From Flavobacteriaceae bacterium (lineage in GTDB: Bacteria > Bacteroidota > Bacteroidia > Flavobacteriales > Flavobacteriaceae): DNA of 64,000 bases. Within the stretch, counting starts at the first letter, position 1, and every line of letters begins with the position of its first letter. The DNA lies in contig JAHEKV010000004.1 in the NCBI GenBank assembly GCA_024638165.1, positions 340,022 through 404,021 of the forward strand. The letters are read 5' to 3'. A program made the position numbers and the translations under genes. The notes under the pieces are model-generated. The model searched no databases. It was not told where the DNA came from and saw nothing but the letters and a program-made list of their open reading frames with translations. This document shows, in pieces, positions 10,769 to 19,855 of the stretch.

Positions 10769-12803
10769 ATAGGTTTAAGATGAAAGCGTACTCCTTAGCG
10801 AGTTCTTTTAATTGTTCAAATCGACCCGAAGCCCCTCCATGCCCCGTTTCTAAGTTGGTATCTAAGTAAATTTTGTGATCTGCTAATTGGCATTCACGGA
10901 GCTTTGCTACCCATTTCGCTGGTTCCCAATACTGCACCTGCGAGTCGTGAAAACCAGTAGACACATAGATGTTGGGGTATTTTTGTAGCTGAACATTATC
11001 ATAAGGAGAATAGGACAGCATTATTTCATAGAATTTAGGATCGTTAGGATTTCCCCATTCATCGTATTCACCCGTGGTTAGGGGAATATCCTCATCTAGC
11101 ATTGTAGTCACCACGTCTACAAAAGGAACCGCGGCAATAACCCCGTGATACAATTCTGGATTAGTATTGATCACCGCACCAACCAAAAGTCCACCAGCCG
11201 AACCTCCCATGGCGTATAAACAATCTTCTCTTGCAATACCCAGAGAAACAAGACCTTTTGAAGTGTCAACGAAGTCGTTAAAAGTATTATTCTTTAATTC
11301 TAACTTACCCGTTTCGTACCACTCTCGTCCAAGGTATTCTCCACCACGAATATGAGCAATCGCAAACACAAAACCTCGATCAAGCATAGAGAGTCTTGTA
11401 GAAGAAAAATAAGGATCGATAGTGTGCCCATAAGAGCCATATCCATAGATCAGCGTTGGTGCATTCTTCGGAGTGTCTTTATGCTTTACCAGAGATACAG
11501 GCACTGAAACTCCATCCCTAGCTGTTATCCAAACCCGCTCAGAGATATAATCTGAGGGAGAATAACCCCCTAATACTTCTTGCTGTTTTAACAATCGAGT
11601 TTCGCGGGTTTCCATATCTATTTCATAGACACTCCCCGGGCGCGTCATTGAATTGTAATAATAACGAAGCTTGGTCGTTTTAAACTCAGGATTTTCATGA
11701 ATATCGCAAACATAGGTCTCTCCTTCCATCGCAACCGTATAGAAAGAATGATCTTCCCAATGATGAATCTGTAGAGAAGTCAATCCCTTTTTTCGCTCGG
11801 ATAGGACATAAAATTTTTCAAAAAACTCCACGTCTTCTAGAAGAATCTCTGGTCGATGTGGGATAAATTCTTCCCAATGGTCACTTTCGGTAGTTAATAC
11901 CGAGGTCTTCATCAATTTAAAATTGGTGGCTCCGTCCTTATTGGTGAGTAAGTAAAAGTGATCTTGGTAATGGTCAAGGCTATATTCTAAGCCTCGCTCT
12001 CTCTTCGAAAAAATACGGAATGGTGCGTTAGGGTCATCCGATTTTATGAATCGATATTCTGTAGTTAGCGTTGAAGACGAGACAATGAAAATGTAGTCTT
12101 CGCTTTTAGGTTTAAAAATTCCAACATTAAAAGTTTCATCATCTTCTTGAAAAACGAGTTCATCCTCTACTAAGTTCTGTCCTATTTGGTGTCGATACAC
12201 TCGATAACTACGTAGGGTTTGGGGATCCTTCTTTACATAAAAGAAAGTTTTGTTATCCGATGCCCAGCAAGCGGTTCCGGTAGTATTTTCGATAATATCA
12301 TCTAATAACTGACCCGTCTCTAAATTTTTTATTTTTAAAGTATACTGTCTTCGTGAAACGGTATCCTCAGCATATAAAGCAAGTTGGTTATTAGGACTCA
12401 CTTTCAGGCCTTTAAAATGGTAATACGAATAAGAAGAAGCTAAATCATTAACATCGAAAAGCAATTCCCTACCTTCTCCATTCTCCTTCTTAAAACGAGA
12501 ATAAATCGGATACTCTTTGCCTTCTTGATATTCACTTTGATACCAGAAACCGTTTTTGAAAAGAGGGAGCGAACGATCGTCCTCCTTAATTCGACTTCTC
12601 ATCTCCTTATAAAGAGATTCTCTAAATGGTTCGAGATGTGCAGTATCGCGATTAAAATATTCGTTTTCTTTCTTTAGATAGTCTAAAAGATCGGGGTGCT
12701 CACGATCACACATCCAGTAAAAAGGGTCTTCCCTTTCGTGACTATGTTTTACTAATTTTTTGGGGTACTTCGGCGCTTTGGGGGGGGTATAAAGGTGCTC
12801 CAC
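10743..12803 (-). CDS. ptrB: Oligopeptidase B (S9 family serine peptidase)
   Basis: Serine peptidase of 686 residues that cleaves short peptides after Arg or Lys. No signal peptide is seen, so it is probably cytoplasmic. The N-terminal opening ([12 protein letters not shown]) and the seven-bladed propeller region up to about residue 410 are typical of oligopeptidase B, followed by the alpha/beta-hydrolase domain. Catalytic triad as seen: Ser535 in GGSAGG, Asp620 in TGFHDSQV, His655 in ETGHGG. It starts 3 bp after the metalloprotease stop, so the two are probably one transcript, and its end overlaps the maximal start of the cysteate-synthase-like gene. Confidence 0.93.
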   Translation of the reverse strand: MEHLYTPPKAPKYPKKLVKHSHEREDPFYWMCDREHPDLLDYLKKENEYFNRDTAHLEPFRESLYKEMRSRIKEDDRSLPLFKNGFWYQSEYQEGKEYPIYSRFKKENGEGRELLFDVNDLASSYSYYHFKGLKVSPNNQLALYAEDTVSRRQYTLKIKNLETGQLLDDIIENTTGTACWASDNKTFFYVKKDPQTLRSYRVYRHQIGQNLVEDELVFQEDDETFNVGIFKPKSEDYIFIVSSSTLTTEYRFIKSDDPNAPFRIFSKRERGLEYSLDHYQDHFYLLTNKDGATNFKLMKTSVLTTESDHWEEFIPHRPEILLEDVEFFEKFYVLSERKKGLTSLQIHHWEDHSFYTVAMEGETYVCDIHENPEFKTTKLRYYYNSMTRPGSVYEIDMETRETRLLKQQEVLGGYSPSDYISERVWITARDGVSVPVSLVKHKDTPKNAPTLIYGYGSYGHTIDPYFSSTRLSMLDRGFVFAIAHIRGGEYLGREWYETGKLELKNNTFNDFVDTSKGLVSLGIAREDCLYAMGGSAGGLLVGAVINTNPELYHGVIAAVPFVDVVTTMLDEDIPLTTGEYDEWGNPNDPKFYEIMLSYSPYDNVQLQKYPNIYVSTGFHDSQVQYWEPAKWVAKLRECQLADHKIYLDTNLETGHGGASGRFEQLKELAKEYAFILNLCDPSLCRV

Positions 12804-12806
12804 GAA

Positions 12807-15242
12807 TTAATTCCAACTAAAATTACACATTACCTCTTGTCCAATTGGAGACCCGTCAGGGATACGAACAGAAGACTCATTAGACTTATATCCTGTAGGG
12901 TTACCAATAAAACGTTCTACTTGCTTTCTTAAGTAAATTGCAGTGGGGTCAGTCGCGCTATTTTCAAGATGGGTCTTAAGTCGCATCATTTCTAACAAAA
13001 TAACTTCAGTTACCTGCGGATAAACCTTGTGTGAAGAAGACAACTTCATCAACTCATCTAAAGTTTGCCAAGTCACGATCTCTTCAATAGCGTTGTAATA
13101 TGGATCTTTCGAATTCATACTCCTAACGGTTTCATCTAAAAGCAATTTAATCATCTCTTGAAGAGATAACTGATTCTTATCGAATAAGCCTTGTTGATAA
13201 ACCCTATTGGCTCTTTCTGGATGCAAAATGAATTTTAAGGTCGTTGAAGCTGCAGTCTCGGCCGCTGCCAAAGGATCAAATGCTACTCCCAGTTTAGATT
13301 CGAAAGATTCTCTAGTTCTACCATATCCATAGGTTCTCGGTCCAAAAACAGAACGCAAATACTCAGGTATCTCTAACGTTTCAGGATCAAGCGTTCGAAT
13401 GAGCGCCTTCAATGCCTTTTCTTGTTCCTTTCTACTTACCTGATGATGAAACTCTGTTGCATCAGTATATGCATAACTGTAATCAATGCCACCAATTAAT
13501 TTAGACACCGCTTCGGTTTGATATCGATGAGAAAAATAAAGCGGAACAAAAACATCCTCTAATAATGCCACAGGGGAATGGTCAGGGACATTATCTAATG
13601 AAAATCGACTTATCGCTTTATTTCTTAAATCGAGTAAACGATATAATTCTTCAGTAATGTCTGTTCCATTGTCCCAAAGATGAGCGGTAGCACTCGCAGA
13701 TCCAGCAGGTCGTGCATCTGAATCGGTTAAATAATGTAAGCCTGCCTTCTCCGCATTTTCTAAAATGTCCAGTAACGCCTTACCTTCATCAATACCATCG
13801 CCAAAGTCGCTATAAGCATAGGCAACAGTCACTTTATCCCAATCTCCTATCCCTTTATCATAAGCTTCACTAAAATCAAATTGGTCTCCAGCTCCTTCTA
13901 AAACTAACGGGTGTGGATAATCCATTACTGAAGCGCGATCATCGGTACTTGCAGCGAAATTGTGCGCAAAACCTAAAGTGTGGCCAATTTCATGAGCAGA
14001 CAACTGCCTGATACGGTTCAAGGCCATATCTAACATAGTTTGCTCATGAACACTTAACTTGTTGTATGGTTGATTATAAAGACCTTGAGCAATTAGATAA
14101 TCTTGACGAATTCTAAGACTCCCTAAACTAACATGGCCTTTTAAAATTTCACCAGTTCTAGGATCGGTAACACTCGAACCATAACTCCAACCTCTTGTTG
14201 AACGGTGAACCCATTGGATTACATTGTATCGAATATCAAGCGGATCAGCGTCTTCTGGCAGCATCTTAACTTGAAAAGCGTCTTTATATCCGATGGCCTC
14301 GAAAGCCTGATTCCACCAACGGCCACCTTCTAAAAGAGCAGTTCGTACAGGCTCAGGCGTACCATTATCCAAATAATAAACAATCGGTTCTACAGCCTCG
14401 CTAATTGCTGCATTAGGATCTTTTTTCTCTAATCGGTGTCTACGGATAAAGTCTTTAGCCGTTCCTCCATTCACTGGCGAAGCATAATCGAAAAAACGGA
14501 ATGGATAAGCACCCGACCGAGCATCAAAAGATCTCATCTCAAAACTGCCCAACTCAGGTAATTCAATGAATGAGTGCATTTGAGTTATGCTAACTAAACT
14601 TGCATCTGGTGTCACCGACCTTATTTCATAGCCTTTAGGTTTACCCGAGAAAGTCAATAAAACATCTATTAAAATATTTTTCTCAAATGATTTCGAGCGT
14701 TCTCTGTGATGTGCAGAACGTGATAGATCTAATTGGTAATTCCCTTGCTGAGTAGCTGACAAACGATCAATCACTCCATGTGCATCTCTAAATAATAAGG
14801 AATTTAAATCGATGAGAAAAGATCCATCTTCGGCCGTTTCTAGAATGGTAAATCCTGCGATTACCGATTTAGCAAAAGCTTGGTTTACTGAAGCTTTTTC
14901 AAGAGCATTTTCACTAAGGGCGCGATAATCTTGATTGGGTTCAATTAGAAGTAATTTGTTACCCGCCTTTTTGAAATAAACGACTTTTGTAGTACCCAAT
15001 TGTCCCCTATCAAGACCGATGTCATTACTACCAACGCCACTGCTAAGTGCAGTAACGTATAAGAGTTCCTCCTCAAGACGATCCACTTTCATAAACAATC
15101 GATCCTCTGATTCATCGTAATAGGTCGTTAAAAATCCCGGAATAACCTTTAAGTCTTTTACCCGATTAAAGTCTTGTGCAAGAAGTGCTGACGGAATAAA
15201 AACAAAAAGGAATAACGTTGTTATAAGTGGTAGTCTTTTCAT
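12807..15242 (-). CDS. Secreted zinc metalloprotease (DUF5117/DUF4953 type)
   Basis: Predicted exported zinc-dependent peptidase of 811 residues. I chose the ATG at 15242 because it gives a clean signal peptide (MKRLPLITTLFLFVFIPSALLA, cleavage before QDF); the upstream TTG is unlikely. The zinc motif HEIGHTLGFAH fits the HExxHxxGxxH pattern of metzincins, with a following Met-turn candidate (SVMDYPHP). The large N-terminal region corresponds to the DUF5117/DUF5118 part found in Bacteroidota homologues. No C-terminal type-9-secretion signal is evident, so a periplasmic location is likely. First gene of the run with oligopeptidase B; divergent from prfB. Substrate unknown. Confidence 0.9.
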   Translation of the reverse strand: MKRLPLITTLFLFVFIPSALLAQDFNRVKDLKVIPGFLTTYYDESEDRLFMKVDRLEEELLYVTALSSGVGSNDIGLDRGQLGTTKVVYFKKAGNKLLLIEPNQDYRALSENALEKASVNQAFAKSVIAGFTILETAEDGSFLIDLNSLLFRDAHGVIDRLSATQQGNYQLDLSRSAHHRERSKSFEKNILIDVLLTFSGKPKGYEIRSVTPDASLVSITQMHSFIELPELGSFEMRSFDARSGAYPFRFFDYASPVNGGTAKDFIRRHRLEKKDPNAAISEAVEPIVYYLDNGTPEPVRTALLEGGRWWNQAFEAIGYKDAFQVKMLPEDADPLDIRYNVIQWVHRSTRGWSYGSSVTDPRTGEILKGHVSLGSLRIRQDYLIAQGLYNQPYNKLSVHEQTMLDMALNRIRQLSAHEIGHTLGFAHNFAASTDDRASVMDYPHPLVLEGAGDQFDFSEAYDKGIGDWDKVTVAYAYSDFGDGIDEGKALLDILENAEKAGLHYLTDSDARPAGSASATAHLWDNGTDITEELYRLLDLRNKAISRFSLDNVPDHSPVALLEDVFVPLYFSHRYQTEAVSKLIGGIDYSYAYTDATEFHHQVSRKEQEKALKALIRTLDPETLEIPEYLRSVFGPRTYGYGRTRESFESKLGVAFDPLAAAETAASTTLKFILHPERANRVYQQGLFDKNQLSLQEMIKLLLDETVRSMNSKDPYYNAIEEIVTWQTLDELMKLSSSHKVYPQVTEVILLEMMRLKTHLENSATDPTAIYLRKQVERFIGNPTGYKSNESSVRIPDGSPIGQEVMCNFSWN

Positions 15243-15304
15243 TTGATATGATATTGAAGGGTTTAAATTATTCAATTTTTAGACAATAGCAGGAGACTAA
15301 TAAG

Positions 15305-15312
15305 TATTTTTG
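15305..15312 (+). promoter_or_regulatory. Candidate -7 element of prfB promoter
   Basis: TATTTTTG matches the Bacteroidota -7 consensus TAnnTTTG, 25 nt before the prfB ATG. No clear TTG -33 box at 17-23 nt upstream, so medium-low confidence. Confidence 0.5.
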
Positions 15313-15337
15313 CGTTCGAAATTCTTACCAAGTAGAT

Positions 15338-16445
15338 ATGAGTCGAACAGAACGACAAAAAGATCTTTTTGAACGCCTAGGTGCGTTAAGGAGGTATCTT
15401 TGACATAGATGGCAAAAAGATTGCGATCGAAAATGAGACTGAAAAAACGCTAGTTGTAGGTTTTTGGGATGACCCAAAGTCAGCACAAGAGCAAATGAAG
15501 AAGCTCAAAATTCTGGAATCATGGGTCGAGCAGTTTGAGGAGGCCGAAGAATTGTATGGTGAAGTAGAGGTTCTTTCAGAGTTCATCTCACTAGGAGAAA
15601 CTACCGAAGAAGATGTCAATAAAGCATTAAATGAGCTCGAAAAACAAATTGAAGATTTAGAGTTTAAAAACATGCTTTCAGAGGAGGGTGATGATTTACC
15701 CGCTGTCCTTCAAATAACCGCTGGTGCTGGAGGTACAGAAAGTTGTGACTGGGCATCTATGCTCATGAGAATGTATTTGATGTGGGCCAATTCTCAGGGA
15801 TACAGTGTCAAGGAACTCAACTTTCAAGAAGGAGATGTTGCGGGAATTAAAACCGTTACTATCGAGATTAATGGTCCTTTTGCATTTGGCTGGCTCAAAG
15901 GGGAAAACGGTGTGCACAGACTGGTTCGCATATCTCCTTTTGACAGTAACGCAAAGAGGCATACTTCATTTGCCTCGGTTTATGTTTATCCTTTAGTTGA
16001 TGACAGTATTTCAATTGAGGTTAACCCGGCAGATATTGAAATTACAACAGCTAGATCTAGTGGTGCTGGCGGACAAAATGTAAACAAGGTAGAGACGAAA
16101 GTACAACTCGTTCACAAACCAACAGGAATTCAAATTAGCTGTTCTGAATCGCGCTCTCAACACGACAACAGAGCAACGGCGATGCAAATGTTACGATCTC
16201 AACTTTATGAGATCGAACTTCGAAAGAGAATGGAAGCCCGTCGTGAAATCGAAGATTCTAAGATGAAAATTGAATGGGGGTCGCAGATAAGAAACTATGT
16301 TATGCACCCTTACAAGCTCGTTAAAGATGTTCGTACTAGCGTTGAAACAGGGAATGTGGAAGCGGTAATGAATGGTGAGATCGATCTTTTCCTAAAAGCT
16401 TTTCTCATGTCAAATGGACAAAAACAAATCGAAGATGAATTTTAA
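15338..16445 (+). CDS. prfB: Peptide chain release factor 2, with programmed +1 frameshift
   Basis: Release factor recognising UGA and UAA. Translation starts at ATG 15338; 21 codons later the zero frame meets an in-frame TGA at 15401-15403, in the context AGGAGG TAT CTT TGA C. That is the classic autoregulatory slippery site (internal Shine-Dalgarno, CUU, UGA, C). A +1 shift on CTT continues at GAC 15402 and gives a normal 368-residue protein. In shifted numbering the SPF codon-recognition motif is at about 199-201 (RISPFDSN) and the GGQ hydrolysis motif at 244-246 (GAGGQNVNK). Regulation: low RF2 slows UGA reading and promotes the shift, raising RF2. The interruption is therefore functional, not a pseudogene. 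Confidence 0.97.
15389..15404 (+). promoter_or_regulatory. prfB programmed frameshift site
   Basis: AGGAGG at 15389-15394, three bases, CTT at 15398-15400, TGA at 15401-15403, then C. The spacing of the internal Shine-Dalgarno to the slip codon matches the conserved bacterial RF2 site. It is one of few strong AGGAGG elements in the window. Confidence 0.95.
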
Positions 16446-16455
16446 AAAAATACAG

Positions 16456-16965
16456 ATGAAAAAAGATTTTAACGTTTTCAAAATCGTTTTGGCATTGTTA
16501 TTGGTATTAGGCAGTCAAGAAAGTGTCCAAGGACAATTTGGAATGGGTGGTTTTGGTGGTTATGGTTATAACCCCTACAGTGGAATGGGAAGAATGCGTA
16601 GCAGTGTTCCAAGAACAAATGTAGCTGCTGAGCCCGAAGCTCCATTAACCGCTGAAGAAATTACCGAGCTTGAGATGGTTAAGGTTAAAGAGGCCCTAGC
16701 TATTGACCCATTTGAAGAAGCTATTTTGAGATCAATATTACTTGAATTCACAAAAAAAAGAATTGAGTTACAGATTTTAAAGGTAGACCCGAAGACACTA
16801 ACAGAATCGTTCCGAAAACTAAATGATTTAGAGAACGAACGATTAAAATTAGAATTGTCTCTGGCTACCTATGAGAAACTCCTTGAACTCAAGGAGAGAA
16901 ATTTTAAGAAGCTAAAAGACAATTCAGGAAAGAAGAAGAAAAAAAAGAAAAAAAAGAAGAACTAA
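16456..16965 (+). CDS. Secreted helical protein with poly-lysine C-terminus
   Basis: Unrecognised protein of 169 residues from the ATG at 16456, which gives a signal peptide (MKKDFNVFKIVLALLLVLG...SVQG, then QFGMGG). An ATG at 16435 overlapping prfB is the alternative. After the cleavage site comes a Gly/Tyr/Met-rich stretch (MGGFGGYGYNPYSGMGRM), a helical charged region (residues about 60-150) rich in Leu, Glu and Lys, then a tail of ten consecutive lysines and Asn at the stop. The helical middle is loosely like periplasmic Spy/LTXXQ-type helical proteins but no diagnostic motif is seen. It sits directly behind prfB and 11 bp before the beta-barrel gene, so it is probably co-transcribed with the latter. 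Function unknown. Confidence 0.7.
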   Translation: MKKDFNVFKIVLALLLVLGSQESVQGQFGMGGFGGYGYNPYSGMGRMRSSVPRTNVAAEPEAPLTAEEITELEMVKVKEALAIDPFEEAILRSILLEFTKKRIELQILKVDPKTLTESFRKLNDLENERLKLELSLATYEKLLELKERNFKKLKDNSGKKKKKKKKKKN

Positions 16966-16976
16966 TTCTATTCTGA

Positions 16977-19502
16977 ATGAAACACTATTTTGTTGCGCTT
17001 ATTAGTATTTTAGGAATGCTAAGTGCTCAGGCTCAAATGCCATCGATGACTCCAATCACTATTACCGGTAGTGTAATCGATAAAGACAGCGGACAACCGT
17101 TAGAATATGCCACTTTAGTATTGCAAAGTGTTCGAATGCCTGATCGAGTAACTGGAGGTATTACCGATGAATCTGGGAAATTTTCAGTAGAAACCCTTCC
17201 AGGAATGTATCACATTCGTGTAGAATTCTTATCCTTCAAAACCTATTCCCAAGAAAATGTTAGACTGACTACTTCTACCGATTTAGGCCAAATCGCTCTT
17301 GAGGCTGATGTTGCGCAACTTGACGAGGTTGAAGTTGTAGCAGAGCGAACTACCGTTGAATTACGACTTGATAAGAAGGTTTACAATGTGGGCCAAGACC
17401 TCACAGTTAAAGGAGGTTCGGTTACAGATGTACTTGACAACGTACCTTCGGTAAGTGTTGACGTAGAAGGAAATATTTCGCTAAGAGGTAATGAAAGTGT
17501 ACGTATTTTAATTAACGGAAAGCCTTCGGCCCTGTCCGGTCTTAGTAATGACGCACTTCGTCAACTACCAGCAGAAGCCATAGAAAAGGTAGAGGTGATC
17601 ACTAATCCATCTGCTAGATATGATGCAGAAGGAACTGCAGGGATCCTGAATATTGTTTTAAGACAAGAAAAAACCAAAGGTTTAAACGGATCGGTAACCG
17701 TTAATGTAGGAAGTCCAGAAAACACAGGTAGTAACCTAAATTTAAACCTTAGAAGAAAATCATTCAATTTATTCTCAAACACTTCGTACAGAAGTAATAA
17801 TAACCCGGGGAATTCTTCTAATCTGCAAACCAATTTTAACCCTGACGGTACCGTTTCTAGTTATCAAGATGAATTCGGAAGAAACGAACGTATTCGTGAG
17901 GGGTTCAACACAAATATTGGGTTAGAACTTCTTTTAAATAAAAAAACCTCTTTCACGCAAACCTTTTTATACCGAAACAGTGACGGACAAAACCTAAGCA
18001 CAGTAGACTTCTTTAACTACGACGAGAATCGAATTCCTACGATTTCGAGGTTAAGAACAAACTCAGGGAATGAAACCGATGTTACCCTTCAATACTCAGC
18101 CAATTTTGTAAAAGACTTCAAGAAAGATGGTCAGAAATTAACCGCTGATTTTCAATATTCAACAGGAGAGGAAATTTCTAATTCAGGAATTAACGAAAGC
18201 GTTCTCAGTGACGAAACCATCTTTATTCCTTCTGAGGCGACCTATACCAGCGAGGAACAGATTAATCGTTTGTTTCAATTCGATTATGTCAACCCAATTG
18301 GTGAAAATAATAGCGGACAATTTGAATTTGGATATAGAGGTACATTCAACGACTTCTACACCGACTTTGAACTACAACTTCAAGAAGAAGCAAACGGCCC
18401 TCTTCTTAGAGACCCAAACACTAGTAATCAATTAGTTTATAAAGAATATGTAAATGCGGGTTACGTTCAATTAGGGAATAAGTTTGGTAAGGTCTCCTTA
18501 TTAGGTGGCTTACGTGTTGAAAATTCGGCAATTACCGTGAATTCATCTGGTGATTTTGGACAGGACAATAACAAAAAAGAGTACACCAACTGGTTCCCCT
18601 CTCTTTTTGTAGGATATGAGTTCTCTGAGACCGAGCAATTAACCCTAAGCTATAGTAGACGTCTTAGAAGACCTCGATCTTGGTTTATTAACCCTTTTGT
18701 TAGACGAAATAGTAATACCAACCTATTCGTCGGTAACCCTGATCTTGACCCAACATACTCGAACGCTTTTGATTTAGGATACCTAAAGCGCTTTGGAAAA
18801 CTAACGATGAATACCTCTACTTACTATAACAAGAGTACGGGAGTGTTTCAATTTGTTGTTCAAGAGACGGGAGATTTCGTAGAGATTGATACGGGTGATG
18901 GTGAAATTGTTAGTGTTCCCGTACAGCTCAGAAGCCCTATCAACCTGGCAACTGAATATCGATATGGAGGAGAATTAACCACTTCATACTCTCCAAAACG
19001 CGGAATGAGATTCTCTTGGAACATCAATCTATTTCAACAGCAATTACAAGGAGACTTCTCTTATACGAATACTTTAGGCGAAGAGATTACTCAAAATTTT
19101 GATACGGCGAACTTTAGTTGGTTTAGTAGAATCAGTGGACAATTCCCATTACCTGGAAAAATCAATTTTCAAACGAACGCATTCTACCGAGGAGCATCCG
19201 TTAATCCACAAGGAACGAATAAGGGAGTTCTTTCTGTTAACCTTGCCATGAGTAAAGAGATTCTAAATGACAAAGGCTCTATTTCATTCAATGTAAGTGA
19301 TTTGTTCAATCAGAGAAAACGTATCTCTGAAACTCGAACGTTTAACGTCTTCACACAAAGTGAAAATCAATGGAGACAGCGTCAAGCTACTCTTACCTTT
19401 AGATATCGTTTCAATGAGCAAGAAGGTCAAAGAAATAATCGCCGAAGACCCGATATGGGAGAAGGTGGCGGCGGTGAAGAATTTGAATTTGGAACCCCTT
19501 AA
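16977..19502 (+). CDS. TonB-dependent-receptor-like outer membrane beta-barrel protein
   Basis: Outer membrane protein of 841 residues. A signal peptide (MKHYFVALISILGMLSAQAQ) is followed by a carboxypeptidase-regulatory-like beta sandwich (about 27-110: ITGSVIDKDSGQPLEYATL), a plug-like domain (about 115-235, with VLDNVPSVSVDVEGNISLRGN) and a long beta-strand-rich C-terminal region of the outer membrane beta-barrel family 3 type. It lacks a neighbouring SusD gene, so a glycan-uptake role is not supported. The very C-terminus is acidic and Gly-rich (GGGGEEFEF) rather than a canonical barrel-ending strand. Closed by a strong terminator. Substrate unknown. Confidence 0.88.
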   Translation: MKHYFVALISILGMLSAQAQMPSMTPITITGSVIDKDSGQPLEYATLVLQSVRMPDRVTGGITDESGKFSVETLPGMYHIRVEFLSFKTYSQENVRLTTSTDLGQIALEADVAQLDEVEVVAERTTVELRLDKKVYNVGQDLTVKGGSVTDVLDNVPSVSVDVEGNISLRGNESVRILINGKPSALSGLSNDALRQLPAEAIEKVEVITNPSARYDAEGTAGILNIVLRQEKTKGLNGSVTVNVGSPENTGSNLNLNLRRKSFNLFSNTSYRSNNNPGNSSNLQTNFNPDGTVSSYQDEFGRNERIREGFNTNIGLELLLNKKTSFTQTFLYRNSDGQNLSTVDFFNYDENRIPTISRLRTNSGNETDVTLQYSANFVKDFKKDGQKLTADFQYSTGEEISNSGINESVLSDETIFIPSEATYTSEEQINRLFQFDYVNPIGENNSGQFEFGYRGTFNDFYTDFELQLQEEANGPLLRDPNTSNQLVYKEYVNAGYVQLGNKFGKVSLLGGLRVENSAITVNSSGDFGQDNNKKEYTNWFPSLFVGYEFSETEQLTLSYSRRLRRPRSWFINPFVRRNSNTNLFVGNPDLDPTYSNAFDLGYLKRFGKLTMNTSTYYNKSTGVFQFVVQETGDFVEIDTGDGEIVSVPVQLRSPINLATEYRYGGELTTSYSPKRGMRFSWNINLFQQQLQGDFSYTNTLGEEITQNFDTANFSWFSRISGQFPLPGKINFQTNAFYRGASVNPQGTNKGVLSVNLAMSKEILNDKGSISFNVSDLFNQRKRISETRTFNVFTQSENQWRQRQATLTFRYRFNEQEGQRNNRRRPDMGEGGGGEEFEFGTP

Positions 19503-19520
19503 ATCAGAAAAACATTCAAT

Positions 19521-19552
19521 AAAAAAAGGCCCGGATTACCGGGCCTTTTTTT
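19521..19552. terminator. Bidirectional rho-independent terminator
   Basis: Stem GGCCCGG / CCGGGCC with loop ATTA, flanked by A7 upstream and T7 downstream. It separates the beta-barrel gene (+) from the small membrane protein gene (-). Confidence 0.92.
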
Positions 19553-19568
19553 ATACTAAGAAAGTCAA

Positions 19569-19736
19569 TTAAGACTGTATTTCTTTCTCTTTTCTCTTCT
19601 CTTTTAAGAATTCAATAAAACTACCTGTCAACCAATAAGGAATCACAAAGGTTAAAAGAAAAATCATTAACCAAAATCCGATGGTTAGAATGCTCAAAAA
19701 AGCGATAAATCCTAAGTATTGATCAAATTCAATCAT
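19569..19736 (-). CDS. Small membrane protein (55 aa), unknown function
   Basis: A 55-residue ORF with ATG at 19736, in the interval between the beta-barrel gene and fumC. It encodes MIEFDQYLGFIAFLSILTIG and onward: a short polar start, one or two hydrophobic segments (about residues 8-36) and a strongly basic, charged tail (KEKRKEKE). The composition is that of a single-span or hairpin inner-membrane peptide and the ORF accounts for most of an otherwise gene-free 350 bp. The bidirectional terminator lies just past its stop, which supports a real transcript. I do not recognise a family. Confidence 0.65.
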   Translation of the reverse strand: MIEFDQYLGFIAFLSILTIGFWLMIFLLTFVIPYWLTGSFIEFLKEKRKEKEIQS

Positions 19737-19828
19737 GGTAGTTCTTATTTATTACGCGAATATAAGATGTTTTAAGATTTGGCTGCAAGCAAAACGCTAT
19801 AAATCAAGGTAAAAATAGCAGAAGTGGT

Positions 19829-19836
19829 TAACTTTG
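19829..19836 (+). promoter_or_regulatory. Candidate -7 element of fumC promoter
   Basis: TAACTTTG matches TAnnTTTG, 19 nt upstream of the fumC ATG. No obvious -33 TTG at the usual distance. Confidence 0.5.
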
Positions 19837-19855
19837 AATTTCAAAATGATACATC

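Noticed and set aside
15338..15494. prfB split into a short 5' frame and a main ORF, looking like a frameshift mutation
   Set aside because: The stop sits in the textbook RF2 recoding site (AGGAGG, CTT, TGA, C), so the gene is intact.
16456..16965. Spy/LTXXQ-type periplasmic chaperone
   Set aside because: The helical middle is only loosely similar and no LTxxQ motif is present, so no name was given.
19297..19572. A plus-strand reading frame spanning the end of the barrel gene
   Set aside because: It is out of frame with the barrel gene and runs through the terminator.
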